NCBI RefSeq assembly: GCF_008704425.1 | Contig: NZ_CP023696.1 | Span: forward strand, 5,744,501 to 5,808,500 | Direction of reading: 5' to 3' | Length of the DNA: 64,000 nt | Origin: Streptomyces fradiae ATCC 10745 = DSM 40063 | GTDB lineage: Bacteria; Actinomycetota; Actinomycetes; Streptomycetales; Streptomycetaceae | Part shown: positions 31,881-38,882 of the stretch, in pieces | How positions within the stretch are numbered: the first letter of the stretch is position 1 | Layout: every line of letters begins with the position of its first letter | Notes under the pieces: generated by a model | Told to the model about the DNA's origin: nothing | The model's database searches: none | The model's input: the letters and a program-made list of their open reading frames with translations, nothing else | Program-made: the position numbers and the translations under genes

Positions 31881-33104
31881 TCACCGGCCGACCGGGTCGA
31901 GGTGCGCCCCGTCGTCCGGGGCCAGCAGCGCCAGGTGACCGCCCTCGTCGAGAGGGGTGGGCACCCTCAGCACACCGGCGGGTGACGTTCCGTCGAAAAG
32001 GTGAACCTCCCCGTGGCCGCCCCGGCTGACGGCGACCAGCGGGACGCCCGGCGACGCGGCGACCGCCCGCCGCTGCACCCCGTCCCACGGGGTGCCGCCC
32101 GGCCGCGGCGCGCCCTCCATCGCGGGCAGCGGCAGCCGCGCCACCACGCGCGGCTCCTCCGGGTCGAGCAGCACCAGCTCGTCGCCGTCCGGGTGCACCC
32201 GGGCGAAGGCGACGTGCGCGCTGGAGACGGCGAGACGGAAGACCAGTCCGCGCCCGAGCGGTATCCGGCCGGTGCGGCGGTCGTCGTCGAGGCCCTGGAA
32301 CCACGCGTCGTTGGACCACTCCGGCCACCGGCCGGGGTCGGCGGGCCCGCCGCGCACACAGGACCACAGCGTCCGGCGGACCGGATCCAGCCGCAGGTAG
32401 TAGCCGCGTCCGGGACCGCCCCAGGACAGCGGCTCCTCGCGCACCAGCCGGTCGCCGTCCCGCCGCGCCCGGTGCACCCCGGAGCCGGCCGCCGCGAACA
32501 GCCGCCCCGTGACCGGGTCGTGGGCGTCGCCGTGGCCGTCCGCGTCGGGCAGCCGCGTCTCGTACGCCGGTACGGCGGGCGGGCAGGAGGGCGCGGCGGC
32601 CGCCAGGTCGGCGTGGCGGTACGCGGCGAGCGCGCCGGGCTCGCGGTGGCGCACCACCACGAGCGGGTCGTCGGCGCCGAGCACGGTGACGCCGGGCTCG
32701 CCGACGCGGGTGCGCACCCGTACCGCCCTCGGGCCGCCGGGCGCGCCGAGGTCGACGGCGGTCAGCAGGTCCGTCCAGGGCTCGTGGTTGCGGCCGAGGC
32801 CCGTGGTGACGGCGAGGCGCCGGCCGGACGGGTCGGCGGCCAGGTGCTCGGCGGGGACGGCCACCGGGGCGGTCGCCTCGACGAGGGGGCGCCCGGCGCC
32901 CGGGCCGTACGGGTCGAGGACGACCAGTTCGCCCGCGAGGTCGTCCACGAAGGCCGCCCGGCCGCCCGGAAGGGCCAGGAACCCGGCGTGCTCGGCGAGG
33001 TGGCGTCCCGTCAGTTCGCCGATTAGCGCGCCGTCCGGAAGGTCCAGCAGGCGCAGCGTTCCGGCCACCTGGTCGGCGACGAGCAGGCGGGGGGAGAGGG
33101 GCAT
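31881..33104 (-). CDS. beta-propeller protein divergent from the metal-chelate importer
   Basis: Protein of 407 residues built from repeated strand motifs of a YncE/AztD-like propeller: LVADQVAGTLRLLDLPDG; AAFVDDLAGELVVLDP; AADPSGRRLAVTTGLG; VHPDGDELVLLDPEEPRVVA. It carries a His/Asp-rich stretch DADGHGDAHDPVTG around residue 183. No signal peptide is evident. The start ATG 33104 has GGAG about 7 nt upstream; the frame is open further upstream but crosses the regulatory region. It shares a 97-bp divergent promoter region, with a FUR-family palindrome, with the substrate-binding protein gene. AztD zinc chaperones are beta-propellers, so a metal-handling role is conceivable, but this is weak inference. 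Confidence 0.65.
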   Translation of the reverse strand: MPLSPRLLVADQVAGTLRLLDLPDGALIGELTGRHLAEHAGFLALPGGRAAFVDDLAGELVVLDPYGPGAGRPLVEATAPVAVPAEHLAADPSGRRLAVTTGLGRNHEPWTDLLTAVDLGAPGGPRAVRVRTRVGEPGVTVLGADDPLVVVRHREPGALAAYRHADLAAAAPSCPPAVPAYETRLPDADGHGDAHDPVTGRLFAAAGSGVHRARRDGDRLVREEPLSWGGPGRGYYLRLDPVRRTLWSCVRGGPADPGRWPEWSNDAWFQGLDDDRRTGRIPLGRGLVFRLAVSSAHVAFARVHPDGDELVLLDPEEPRVVARLPLPAMEGAPRPGGTPWDGVQRRAVAASPGVPLVAVSRGGHGEVHLFDGTSPAGVLRVPTPLDEGGHLALLAPDDGAHLDPVGR

Positions 33105-33146
33105 CGCGGACTCCGTCCGTGGGGTGGGGGCGTAGGCACAGTTATC

Positions 33147-33159
33147 GATAATGATTATC
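33147..33159. promoter_or_regulatory. FUR-family (Zur/Fur-like) operator between divergent genes
   Basis: Perfect 6-1-6 palindrome GATAAT-G-ATTATC, preceded by an overlapping palindrome TTATCGATAA (33142-33151). It matches the 7-1-7 TGATAATNATTATCA type bound by Fur/Zur proteins and differs from the DtxR-type iron box upstream of the FhuF gene in this window. It lies 42 bp before the importer start and 42 bp before the propeller start, so one site could repress both. In such GC-rich DNA an AT-rich 20-bp patch is conspicuous. Confidence 0.65.
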
Positions 33160-33201
33160 ATGTGGCGGATTCCCGCTCCACCCCTCAAGGAAAGAGGTCC
33201 G

Positions 33202-34203
33202 ATGCCCCACCCGACGATCCCGAGGTCACGCAGGATGGCGCGAACCGTGCGCCGTTGGGCCGCCGCCGCCGTCCTCGGCGCGCTCATCACCGGCTGCGGC
33301 ACCGCCGCGACGACCGACGAGGGCCGGAAGGCGGGGGAGGAGCGGCCGAAGACCGAGGTCTCCGTCCGCCCCATCGCCGCCGCCCGCCAGATCACCGACC
33401 CCCACGGCCACACGGTCGCCACCAAGGCGCCCCCGCGCCGGATCGTCTGCCTCGTCGCCCTCTGCGACGACATGCTGACCGAACTCGGCCTCACCCCCGC
33501 CGCCACCAACTCCGGCCTGCTGGCGCACCCGGGCTTCCTCGGCAAGGAGGCGGCGGCCCGCGTGCCCGTCGTGCCGGGCGGGTTCATCGCCCCCGAGACG
33601 GAGGCGATCCTCTCCCACAAGCCGGACCTGGTCATCGGTCTGGAGGACACCCACGGCAAGCTCGCCCCCGCCCTGGAGGGCGCCACCGTCTTCTGGCCCG
33701 TCCAGCCGCGCAACTGGCAGGACAGCGTCGGCTACCTGCGCGGCCTCGCCGCCCTCACCGGGCGCACCGCCCAGGGCGAGGACGCCGAACGCGCCTTCCG
33801 CGCCAAGCTCGCCGCCGCCGAGAAGAACCGGAGCGGCAAGACCGCGCTGATCATCTTCGGCAGCGACGAGAACTTCGGCGTGGCGACGCCCGGCCGGGAC
33901 GTGGCCGGCGGCCTGATGCCCGGCCTGGCCGACTACCCGTGGAAGGACCGGGGCGTCGAGGGCACCTACAGCATGGAGGAGATCCTCGCCCGCGACGTCG
34001 ACGTGCTGTTCGTGGAGACGCTCTCCTTCGGCGGCTCGGACGGCAAGCTCTCCGAGAAGCTCGCCGAGAACCCGCTCTGGTCGCGCATCCCGGCGGTGCG
34101 CGAGGGCGCCGTCCACGAGGTGGACGCCGAGGTCTGGGCCAAGGGGCGCGGCACCCGCTCCCTCGGCATCGTCCTCGACGAGGCGACGGCCGCGCTGAGG
34201 TGA
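33202..34203 (+). CDS. FecB-type metal-chelate ABC transporter substrate-binding lipoprotein
   Basis: Extracytoplasmic binding protein of 333 residues, of the helical-backbone family that binds ferric siderophores, B12 or other metal chelates. The N-terminus is basic (MPHPTIPRSRRMARTVRRW), then hydrophobic, ending in the lipobox LITGC (Cys about residue 32). The mature part has PPRRIVCLVALCDDMLTELG, KPDLVIGLEDTHGKLAPALE and a C-terminal VDVLFVETLSFGG segment. The start ATG 33202 is set by AAAGAGG about 6 nt upstream. It is the first gene of an importer operon (overlap of 4 nt with the permease gene) behind a FUR-family operator, and is probably induced on metal starvation. Two-domain ZnuA-type proteins look different, so a chelated metal is the likely cargo. 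Confidence 0.88.
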   Translation: MPHPTIPRSRRMARTVRRWAAAAVLGALITGCGTAATTDEGRKAGEERPKTEVSVRPIAAARQITDPHGHTVATKAPPRRIVCLVALCDDMLTELGLTPAATNSGLLAHPGFLGKEAAARVPVVPGGFIAPETEAILSHKPDLVIGLEDTHGKLAPALEGATVFWPVQPRNWQDSVGYLRGLAALTGRTAQGEDAERAFRAKLAAAEKNRSGKTALIIFGSDENFGVATPGRDVAGGLMPGLADYPWKDRGVEGTYSMEEILARDVDVLFVETLSFGGSDGKLSEKLAENPLWSRIPAVREGAVHEVDAEVWAKGRGTRSLGIVLDEATAALR

Positions 34204-35561
34204 CCGGGACCCCACCGACCCCCCGCCCCCCGTCCGGCGACCGGCCCGCGCCGGGGACCGCCGAGCCGGCGGGGGCGTCTGAACCGATGGGGGTGCCCGA
34301 GCCGACGGGGGTCCCCGAGCCGACGGAGGCGCCTGAGCCGACGGGGGCGCCTGAGCCGTCCGGGGGTACCGGGCCGACCGGCGCCGCCGGGCGGTCCGGT
34401 GCCGCCGCCGAGCCGATCGGGGCCGCCGGGCGGTCCGGGCGGTCCGGGCGGTCCGGGCCGTCCCGGCCGTCCGGGGCCTCCGGGCCGTCGGAGGTTGTCG
34501 GGCCGTCCGGGGCGGTCGGGCCGTCCGGGCGGCCCGGGGTGGATGCCGGGCGCGAGGCGGTGCGTCCGCGCAGGGCGGGCCGCCCGTCCGGGGCCTGGCG
34601 GTCGTACGCGGGCGGCGGGGCCGTCCTCGTCGCCGCCACCGGTACGGCGCTCTGCCTCGGCACCCCGTACGTCCCGCCGTCCGAGCTGTTCGCGGCGATC
34701 GGCGGCGACGGCCTCGCCGGGGTCGTCGTCACCGAACTGCGGCTGCCCCGGCTGCTCCTGGCCCTCGTCGCCGGGGCCTGCCTGGGCGCCGCCGGGCTCG
34801 TCCTCCAGGAGGCGCTGCGCAACCCGCTCGCCGTGCCAGAGATGCTCGGCGTCTCCGGCGGAGCCGCCCTCGGCGTCGCCGCGCCGCTCGTCCTCGCCCT
34901 GTCCGTGCCGCTCGCCGCGCAGCCGTTCCTCGCCCTGGGCGGGGCGGCGCTCGGCGGGATTCTCACCCTGGCCGCCTCCGGGTTCGGGCGCAGCCCGTCC
35001 GCCGTGCTGCTCACCGGCGCGGCCGTGTCCGCCGCCCTGCAGTCCGCGCTGCTCGTGATGATGGTCCTGGCCGACCAGCTCGACCTCCAGCTGATCTACC
35101 GGTACCTGCTGGGCAGCCTGTCCGCCCGGACCTGGGACGACCTGGCGGGCCTGTGGCCCTGGCTCGTCGCGGCCGTGCCCGCGATGGTGCTGTGCGCGCC
35201 CGTCCTGGGGGTGCTGCGGCTCGGCGACGACGACGCGCGCGCCCTGGGCGTCAGGGTGCGGCGCGCCCGGCTCGCCGCGCTCGCCGTCGCCGTCGTGCTG
35301 ATCGCGCCCGTGGTGGCGGTGTGCGGGCCGGTCGCGTGGGTCGGGTTCCTCGCCCCGCACCTGGCGCGGCGGCTGCGCCCCGACCTGGACGCGGTCGGCT
35401 GGCTCCCCTGGTCGGCGGCGTGGGGCGCCCTCGTCGTCGCCGTCGCCGACCAGCCGGCCCGCCTCGCCCTGGCGCCGACGGAGACCCCGGTCGGCGCCTG
35501 GACGGCCCTCGTCGGCGTGCCGGTGGGCGTGGCGCTGCTGCGACGGGGGGTGCGGAAGTGA
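34200..35561 (+). CDS. FecCD-type permease with long Pro/Gly-rich N-terminal extension
   Basis: Integral membrane permease of a metal-chelate importer. The core (about residues 130-450) has the FecCD pattern: ELRLPRLLLALVAGACLGAA, GLVLQEALRNPLAVPEMLGV, WVGFLAPHLARRL. About ten helices are expected. The first about 125 residues are unusual: low-complexity Pro/Gly/Ser, with five tandem hexapeptides of the type APEPTG (residues 26-55, positions 34275-34364). GTG 34200 overlaps the upstream stop (GTGA), supporting translation of this extension, but GTG 34539 just before the membrane domain is a credible alternative start. It is coupled to the next permease, which starts 4 nt before this gene's end. 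Confidence 0.82.
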   Translation: MTGTPPTPRPPSGDRPAPGTAEPAGASEPMGVPEPTGVPEPTEAPEPTGAPEPSGGTGPTGAAGRSGAAAEPIGAAGRSGRSGRSGPSRPSGASGPSEVVGPSGAVGPSGRPGVDAGREAVRPRRAGRPSGAWRSYAGGGAVLVAATGTALCLGTPYVPPSELFAAIGGDGLAGVVVTELRLPRLLLALVAGACLGAAGLVLQEALRNPLAVPEMLGVSGGAALGVAAPLVLALSVPLAAQPFLALGGAALGGILTLAASGFGRSPSAVLLTGAAVSAALQSALLVMMVLADQLDLQLIYRYLLGSLSARTWDDLAGLWPWLVAAVPAMVLCAPVLGVLRLGDDDARALGVRVRRARLAALAVAVVLIAPVVAVCGPVAWVGFLAPHLARRLRPDLDAVGWLPWSAAWGALVVAVADQPARLALAPTETPVGAWTALVGVPVGVALLRRGVRK

Positions 35562-36577
35562 ACCTCCTCCGAGGCCGACTGCCCCTCGTCCTGCTGCTCG
35601 CCGCCGCCCTCGCCGCCGCCTTCGGCGGGCTCGTCGCCGGACGCGCCGTCGGGCCGTCCGGCGTGGCCGATGTGCTGGCCGGCGGCGGCGACCCCACCGC
35701 CCGGCACGTCGTGCTGAACCTGCGCCTGCCCCGTACCCTCGTCGCCCTCGTCGCCGGCGCCTGCCTCGGCGTGGCCGGCACCGTGCTCCAGTCCGCGCTG
35801 CGCAACCCGCTCGCCGGGCCCGAGGTCACCGGCGTGACGCCCGGCGCCGTGCTCGGCGCGGTGGCCGCGACGGGGCTGGGCATCGCCGGGTGGCGCTCAC
35901 CCGCCGCCGTGGTGGCCGCCGCGTGCGTGGGCGGGTTCGCCGGGGCCGGCCTGCTGTGGCTGCTCGCCGGGCGGGACCGGGGCGACCCGGCGCGCACGGC
36001 CGTGCACGGCGTCCTCGTGTCGGCCGTGCTGTCCGGGCTCACCGCCATGGTGCTGCTGGTCGCCCCCGGCGAACTGGGCAGCGTCGTGCAGTGGCTGGTG
36101 GGCTCCACCGAGGGGCGGGTGTGGACCCACTGGGCGCTGCTGTGGCCGTGGGCGCTCGTCTGGGGCGGCGCGGCGTGGCTGCTGGCCGTCCCGCTGACCC
36201 TGCTGCGGTGCGGTGACGAGCAGGCCGCCGCCGCCGGGCTGAGCGCCGGCCGCGCCCGGCTGGCCGCGCTGGCCTGCGCGGTGGCCCTGACCGCCGGGGC
36301 GGTGTCGGTCGTGGGCGCGCTGGGCTTCGTCGGACTGCTCGTCCCGCACCTGGCCCTCGCGCTGTTCGGCGCGGACCTGCGGTACACCGTGCCGGGCGCG
36401 GCCCTGACCGGCGCGGCCGTGGTGGGCGGCGCCGACGCCGCCGCGCAGTGGCTCTCCCGGCTCCTCGGCCCCGCCCTGGGCTCGGACCGGCTGAGCATCC
36501 CGGCCGGTGCGCTGACCACCTGCGTGGGTGCGGCGCTGCTGCTGATCGTGGCTCGACGACGGAAGGATCCGACATGA
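35558..36577 (+). CDS. FecCD-type metal-chelate ABC permease
   Basis: Second permease subunit, 339 residues, pairing with the preceding FecCD protein. The signature NLRLPRTLVALVAGACLGVA followed by GTVLQSALRNPLAGPEVTGV is textbook FecCD/BtuC. The cytoplasmic coupling region GLLVPHLALALFGADLR lies near the C-terminus. The protein begins directly with a membrane helix (LPLVLLLAAALAAAFGGLVA), unlike its partner. GTG 35558 overlaps the upstream stop and the downstream ATPase ATG overlaps this stop, so four importer genes form one translationally coupled run. Confidence 0.88.
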   Translation: MNLLRGRLPLVLLLAAALAAAFGGLVAGRAVGPSGVADVLAGGGDPTARHVVLNLRLPRTLVALVAGACLGVAGTVLQSALRNPLAGPEVTGVTPGAVLGAVAATGLGIAGWRSPAAVVAAACVGGFAGAGLLWLLAGRDRGDPARTAVHGVLVSAVLSGLTAMVLLVAPGELGSVVQWLVGSTEGRVWTHWALLWPWALVWGGAAWLLAVPLTLLRCGDEQAAAAGLSAGRARLAALACAVALTAGAVSVVGALGFVGLLVPHLALALFGADLRYTVPGAALTGAAVVGGADAAAQWLSRLLGPALGSDRLSIPAGALTTCVGAALLLIVARRRKDPT

Positions 36578-37548
36578 CGTCCGTACCCGCCGGGGCCGCC
36601 GCCCCGGAGCCCGTGCCCGCCGGGGCCGCCGCCCCGGAGCGCGTGCCCGCGGCGCGTCCTGCCCCGCAGCGCGTGCCCGATGCGCCGCCCCCCGCCCCGG
36701 ACGGCCCGACGGCCGCCCGGCGGGGGCCCGCCGGCCCGCAGGCGCCCGCCGGGTCGGTGCGGGTGGAGGGGGTGCGGTTCGGCTATCCGGGCCGGGAGGT
36801 GCTGGCCGGGGTCGACCTGCGGGTGGAGCCCGGTGAGTCGGTCGCCCTCGTGGGGCTCAACGGCTGCGGCAAGAGCACGCTCCTGCGGTTGTGCGCCGGG
36901 CTTCTGCGCCCGGCCGCCGGCCGCGTGCTGCTGGACGGCGAGGAGGTCGCCCGGCTCTCCCGGCGGGCCACGGCCCGCCGGGTGGCGCTGCTGCACCAGT
37001 CGGCGCCTCCGGTGCCGGGCATGACGGTGCGTCAGCTCGTGCGGCAGGGGCGGTACGCGGCGCGCGGGCCGCTCGGGATGCTGCGCGACGGCGACGACGC
37101 CGTGTGCGCGCGGGCGCTGGCCGACGTGGGCGTCCAGGAGTGGGCCGACCGGCCCGTGGACGACCTGTCGGGCGGCGAGCGGCAGCGCGTACGGCTCGCC
37201 ATGGCCCTCGCGCAGGACACCCGCGTGCTGCTGCTGGACGAGCCGACCACCTACCTGGACCTGCGCCACCAGCTGGAGGTCATGCGGACCGTCGTACGGC
37301 TGCGCGAGGAGCGGGGCCTGACGGTCCTGATGGTCCTGCACGACCTGGGGCACGCCGCCCGCTTCGCCGACCGGATCGTCGCGCTGCGGCGGGGCCGGGT
37401 CGCGGCGGACGGGCCGCCGGACGAGGTGGTCACCCCGCACCTGCTCGCCGAAGTCCTGGGCGTGGTGGGCCGGGTGGGGCGCGACCCGGAGGGCGGGTGG
37501 CCGGTGTGTTACCCGGATCACCCTCTGCCCTCCGGCCTTGCGGAATGA
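36574..37548 (+). CDS. FecE-type ABC transporter ATP-binding protein
   Basis: Cytosolic ATPase energising the FecCD permeases, 324 residues. About 60 low-complexity Ala/Pro residues precede the domain; imperfect tandem copies of PEPVPAGAAAPE are visible in that part. Walker A is GLNGCGKSTLL (about residues 91-101), the signature is DLSGGERQRVRLAMALAQ, Walker B is VLLLDEPTTYLDLRHQ, and the H-loop is VLHDLGHAARFAD. ATG 36574 overlaps the permease stop. It ends 88 bp before the RiPP precursor gene; that gap contains a second FUR-family palindrome. The import operon and the peptide operon may thus be separate transcripts under the same metal control. Confidence 0.88.
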   Translation: MTSVPAGAAAPEPVPAGAAAPERVPAARPAPQRVPDAPPPAPDGPTAARRGPAGPQAPAGSVRVEGVRFGYPGREVLAGVDLRVEPGESVALVGLNGCGKSTLLRLCAGLLRPAAGRVLLDGEEVARLSRRATARRVALLHQSAPPVPGMTVRQLVRQGRYAARGPLGMLRDGDDAVCARALADVGVQEWADRPVDDLSGGERQRVRLAMALAQDTRVLLLDEPTTYLDLRHQLEVMRTVVRLREERGLTVLMVLHDLGHAARFADRIVALRRGRVAADGPPDEVVTPHLLAEVLGVVGRVGRDPEGGWPVCYPDHPLPSGLAE

Positions 37549-37562
37549 TAATCATATTCATT
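37544..37562. promoter_or_regulatory. Zur/Fur-like operator upstream of the RiPP precursor
   Basis: AATGATAATCATATTCATT, a 9-1-9 interrupted palindrome with two mismatched pairs. It agrees at 13 of 15 core positions with TGATAATCATTATCA, and closely resembles the actinobacterial Zur-box form TGAAAATCATTTTCA. It sits 74 bp before the precursor ATG, overlapping the last codons of the ATPase gene. Together with the site at 33147-33159 it suggests joint metal repression of importer and peptide genes. Zur versus Fur/Nur cannot be settled from sequence alone. Confidence 0.65.
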
Positions 37563-37636
37563 AGTGTCTGAGTGTGCCGCCGGAACCGGTGGCACACCGT
37601 CAGACGCATCACTCATCCGATATGGAGGATCAATCC

Positions 37637-37765
37637 ATGGAGCAGCAGAGCGTGTTCTCGCCGATCGCCGAGCAGGGCCAGCTCGCCCACCTCTCCGCGA
37701 CCCACTCCAACGCCCTCGTCGAGAACCCCTTCGACGAGGTGGCCGAGGCGGACGCGGACAAGTAG
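37637..37765 (+). CDS. candidate RiPP precursor peptide, 42 aa, Cys-free
   Basis: Short peptide whose N-terminal part reads MEQQSVFSPIAEQGQLAHLS, followed by ATHSNALVENPFDEV and the acidic tail AEADADK. The start ATG 37637 has GGAGG 8 nt upstream; ATG 37622 would add five residues but lacks a ribosome site. It is directly followed by leader-binding, cyclodehydratase and dehydrogenase genes, so it is the obvious substrate. It has no Cys, so azol(in)es could arise only from Ser/Thr; S20, T22 and S24 are clustered with H18 and H23 in a HLSATHSN segment. The C-terminal acidic ENPFDEVAEADADK has no Ser/Thr and may be a recognition or follower part. Which part is the core is not known. A hairpin behind the gene could raise precursor over enzyme expression. 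Confidence 0.78.
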   Translation: MEQQSVFSPIAEQGQLAHLSATHSNALVENPFDEVAEADADK

Positions 37766-37785
37766 TCCACGGCCGACCCCGTACT

Positions 37786-37818
37786 GGGCCCGCCCGGATC
37801 GCCTTCCCGGGCGGGCCC
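37786..37818. terminator. attenuator-like hairpin behind the precursor gene
   Basis: Perfect 12-bp stem GGGCCCGCCCGG (37786-37797) / CCGGGCGGGCCC (37807-37818), 20 nt after the precursor stop. RiPP operons often place such a partial terminator between precursor and enzyme genes. Confidence 0.6.
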
Positions 37819-37869
37819 GCCCCGTCCCGCCCGGGCCGCCTTCCCGGGCGGGCCCGCCCCGTCCCGCCC
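37801..37869. repeat. 37-bp tandem duplication in the precursor/enzyme spacer
   Basis: The block starting GCCTTCCCGGGCGGGCCCGC at 37801 recurs at 37838 with a 37-bp period over about 32 bp. The duplication copies the right arm of the attenuator-like hairpin, so alternative pairings are possible. Confidence 0.65.
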
Positions 37870-37934
37870 CGTGCCGGCCGCATCCCGGCCCGGTGCGGCG
37901 CCCCGGCCCCGCGCCCCGATCCAGGAGGAACCCC

Positions 37935-38882
37935 GTGCCTCTCGCCCCCGGCGTCGTCCTCGTCACCGTCCCCGGCGGAGGGCTCGCCGTCCGCACGCCC
38001 GACGGAACGTTCCTGCGGGTCGACACGGCCGGCACCGAACCGCACGCCGCCACCGCCCTGCTGACCGGCCGTCCGGCACCGGACGGGGCTCCGGCCGCCG
38101 CGCCCGGCACCCGCCCCGGCCCGGGTCCCGGCACCCGCCCGGCCGTCGACTCGTCCCCCGAGCCGGGCCCCGAGCCGGGCCCCGACCGCCTCACCGCCGC
38201 CTTCGCCGAGGCGGGCTACACGGGCGACACCCCGCCGCCGCCCCTCACCGGGCGCACGGTCGCCGTCCTCGGCGACCCGGTCCTCACCGCGCCCCTCACC
38301 CGGTTCGTACGCGACGCGGGCGGCCTCACCCGCACGGTCACCCCCGAGGAGGCCGCCGCGCTGGACGGCGACCGCACCGCCGTGGTCTGGTGCCTCGACG
38401 GGCCCGTGCCGCCCGGCCTCTGGGACGACGCCGACCGGCTCCCCGACCGGGGCACCGCCTGGCTGCGCACCCACCGCGAGGGCGCCCACGCCTGGATCGA
38501 GCCGCCCGCCACCGGCCCCGGCGACGTCACCTCCGCCCATGTGCGGCTGCGGCGCCTCGCCGCCACCCCCGCCCACCGCGAACTGGCCGCCCTGTGGGCC
38601 GGACACGGCACCCCCGACAACGGCCCCCGGCACAGCGAGGCGTCCGCCGCGCTGACCGCCGCGCTGCTCACCGCCGACCTCCTCGCCTGGGCCGCCGGGG
38701 CGCCGCCGGCCGTACGGCGCCGACTGCGCCGCCTGGACCTGCGCGACCTGGCCGTCACCGGTCACCCGGTCCTGCCCGTCCCCGACGTGGCCCCGCTCCC
38801 GGCCCCGGCGTCCGGCGCCGTACCCCCCACCCCCGCACCGGCGCCCGCGCCGGGCCCCGCGCCGTCGGTGCGGCCCGCATGA
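37935..38882 (+). CDS. TOMM leader-binding protein, Ocin-ThiF-like cyclodehydratase partner
   Basis: Protein of 315 residues at the position of the leader-peptide-binding component of azol(in)e RiPP synthetases. The N-terminal about 60 residues (VVLVTVPGGGLAVRTPDGTF) fit the small strand/helix fold of a RiPP recognition element. The middle (TGRTVAVLGDPVLTAPLTRF) is a degenerate E1-like Rossmann segment. The later part (GTAWLRTHREGAHAWIEPPA then SAHVRLRRLAATPAHREL) matches the pattern of Ocin-ThiF proteins, which have lost ThiF catalytic residues. The start GTG 37935 has AGGAGG upstream. The C-terminal 40 residues are Pro/Ala-rich. It overlaps the hydrolase gene by 4 nt. Its role would be to bring the precursor to the YcaO enzyme. 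Confidence 0.75.
   Translation: MPLAPGVVLVTVPGGGLAVRTPDGTFLRVDTAGTEPHAATALLTGRPAPDGAPAAAPGTRPGPGPGTRPAVDSSPEPGPEPGPDRLTAAFAEAGYTGDTPPPPLTGRTVAVLGDPVLTAPLTRFVRDAGGLTRTVTPEEAAALDGDRTAVVWCLDGPVPPGLWDDADRLPDRGTAWLRTHREGAHAWIEPPATGPGDVTSAHVRLRRLAATPAHRELAALWAGHGTPDNGPRHSEASAALTAALLTADLLAWAAGAPPAVRRRLRRLDLRDLAVTGHPVLPVPDVAPLPAPASGAVPPTPAPAPAPGPAPSVRPA

Noticed and set aside
33142..33160. Palindrome read as a DmdR/IdeR iron box
   Set aside because: It lacks the TTAGGTTAGGCTAACCTAA pattern seen upstream of the FhuF gene and follows the 7-1-7 FUR-family layout instead.
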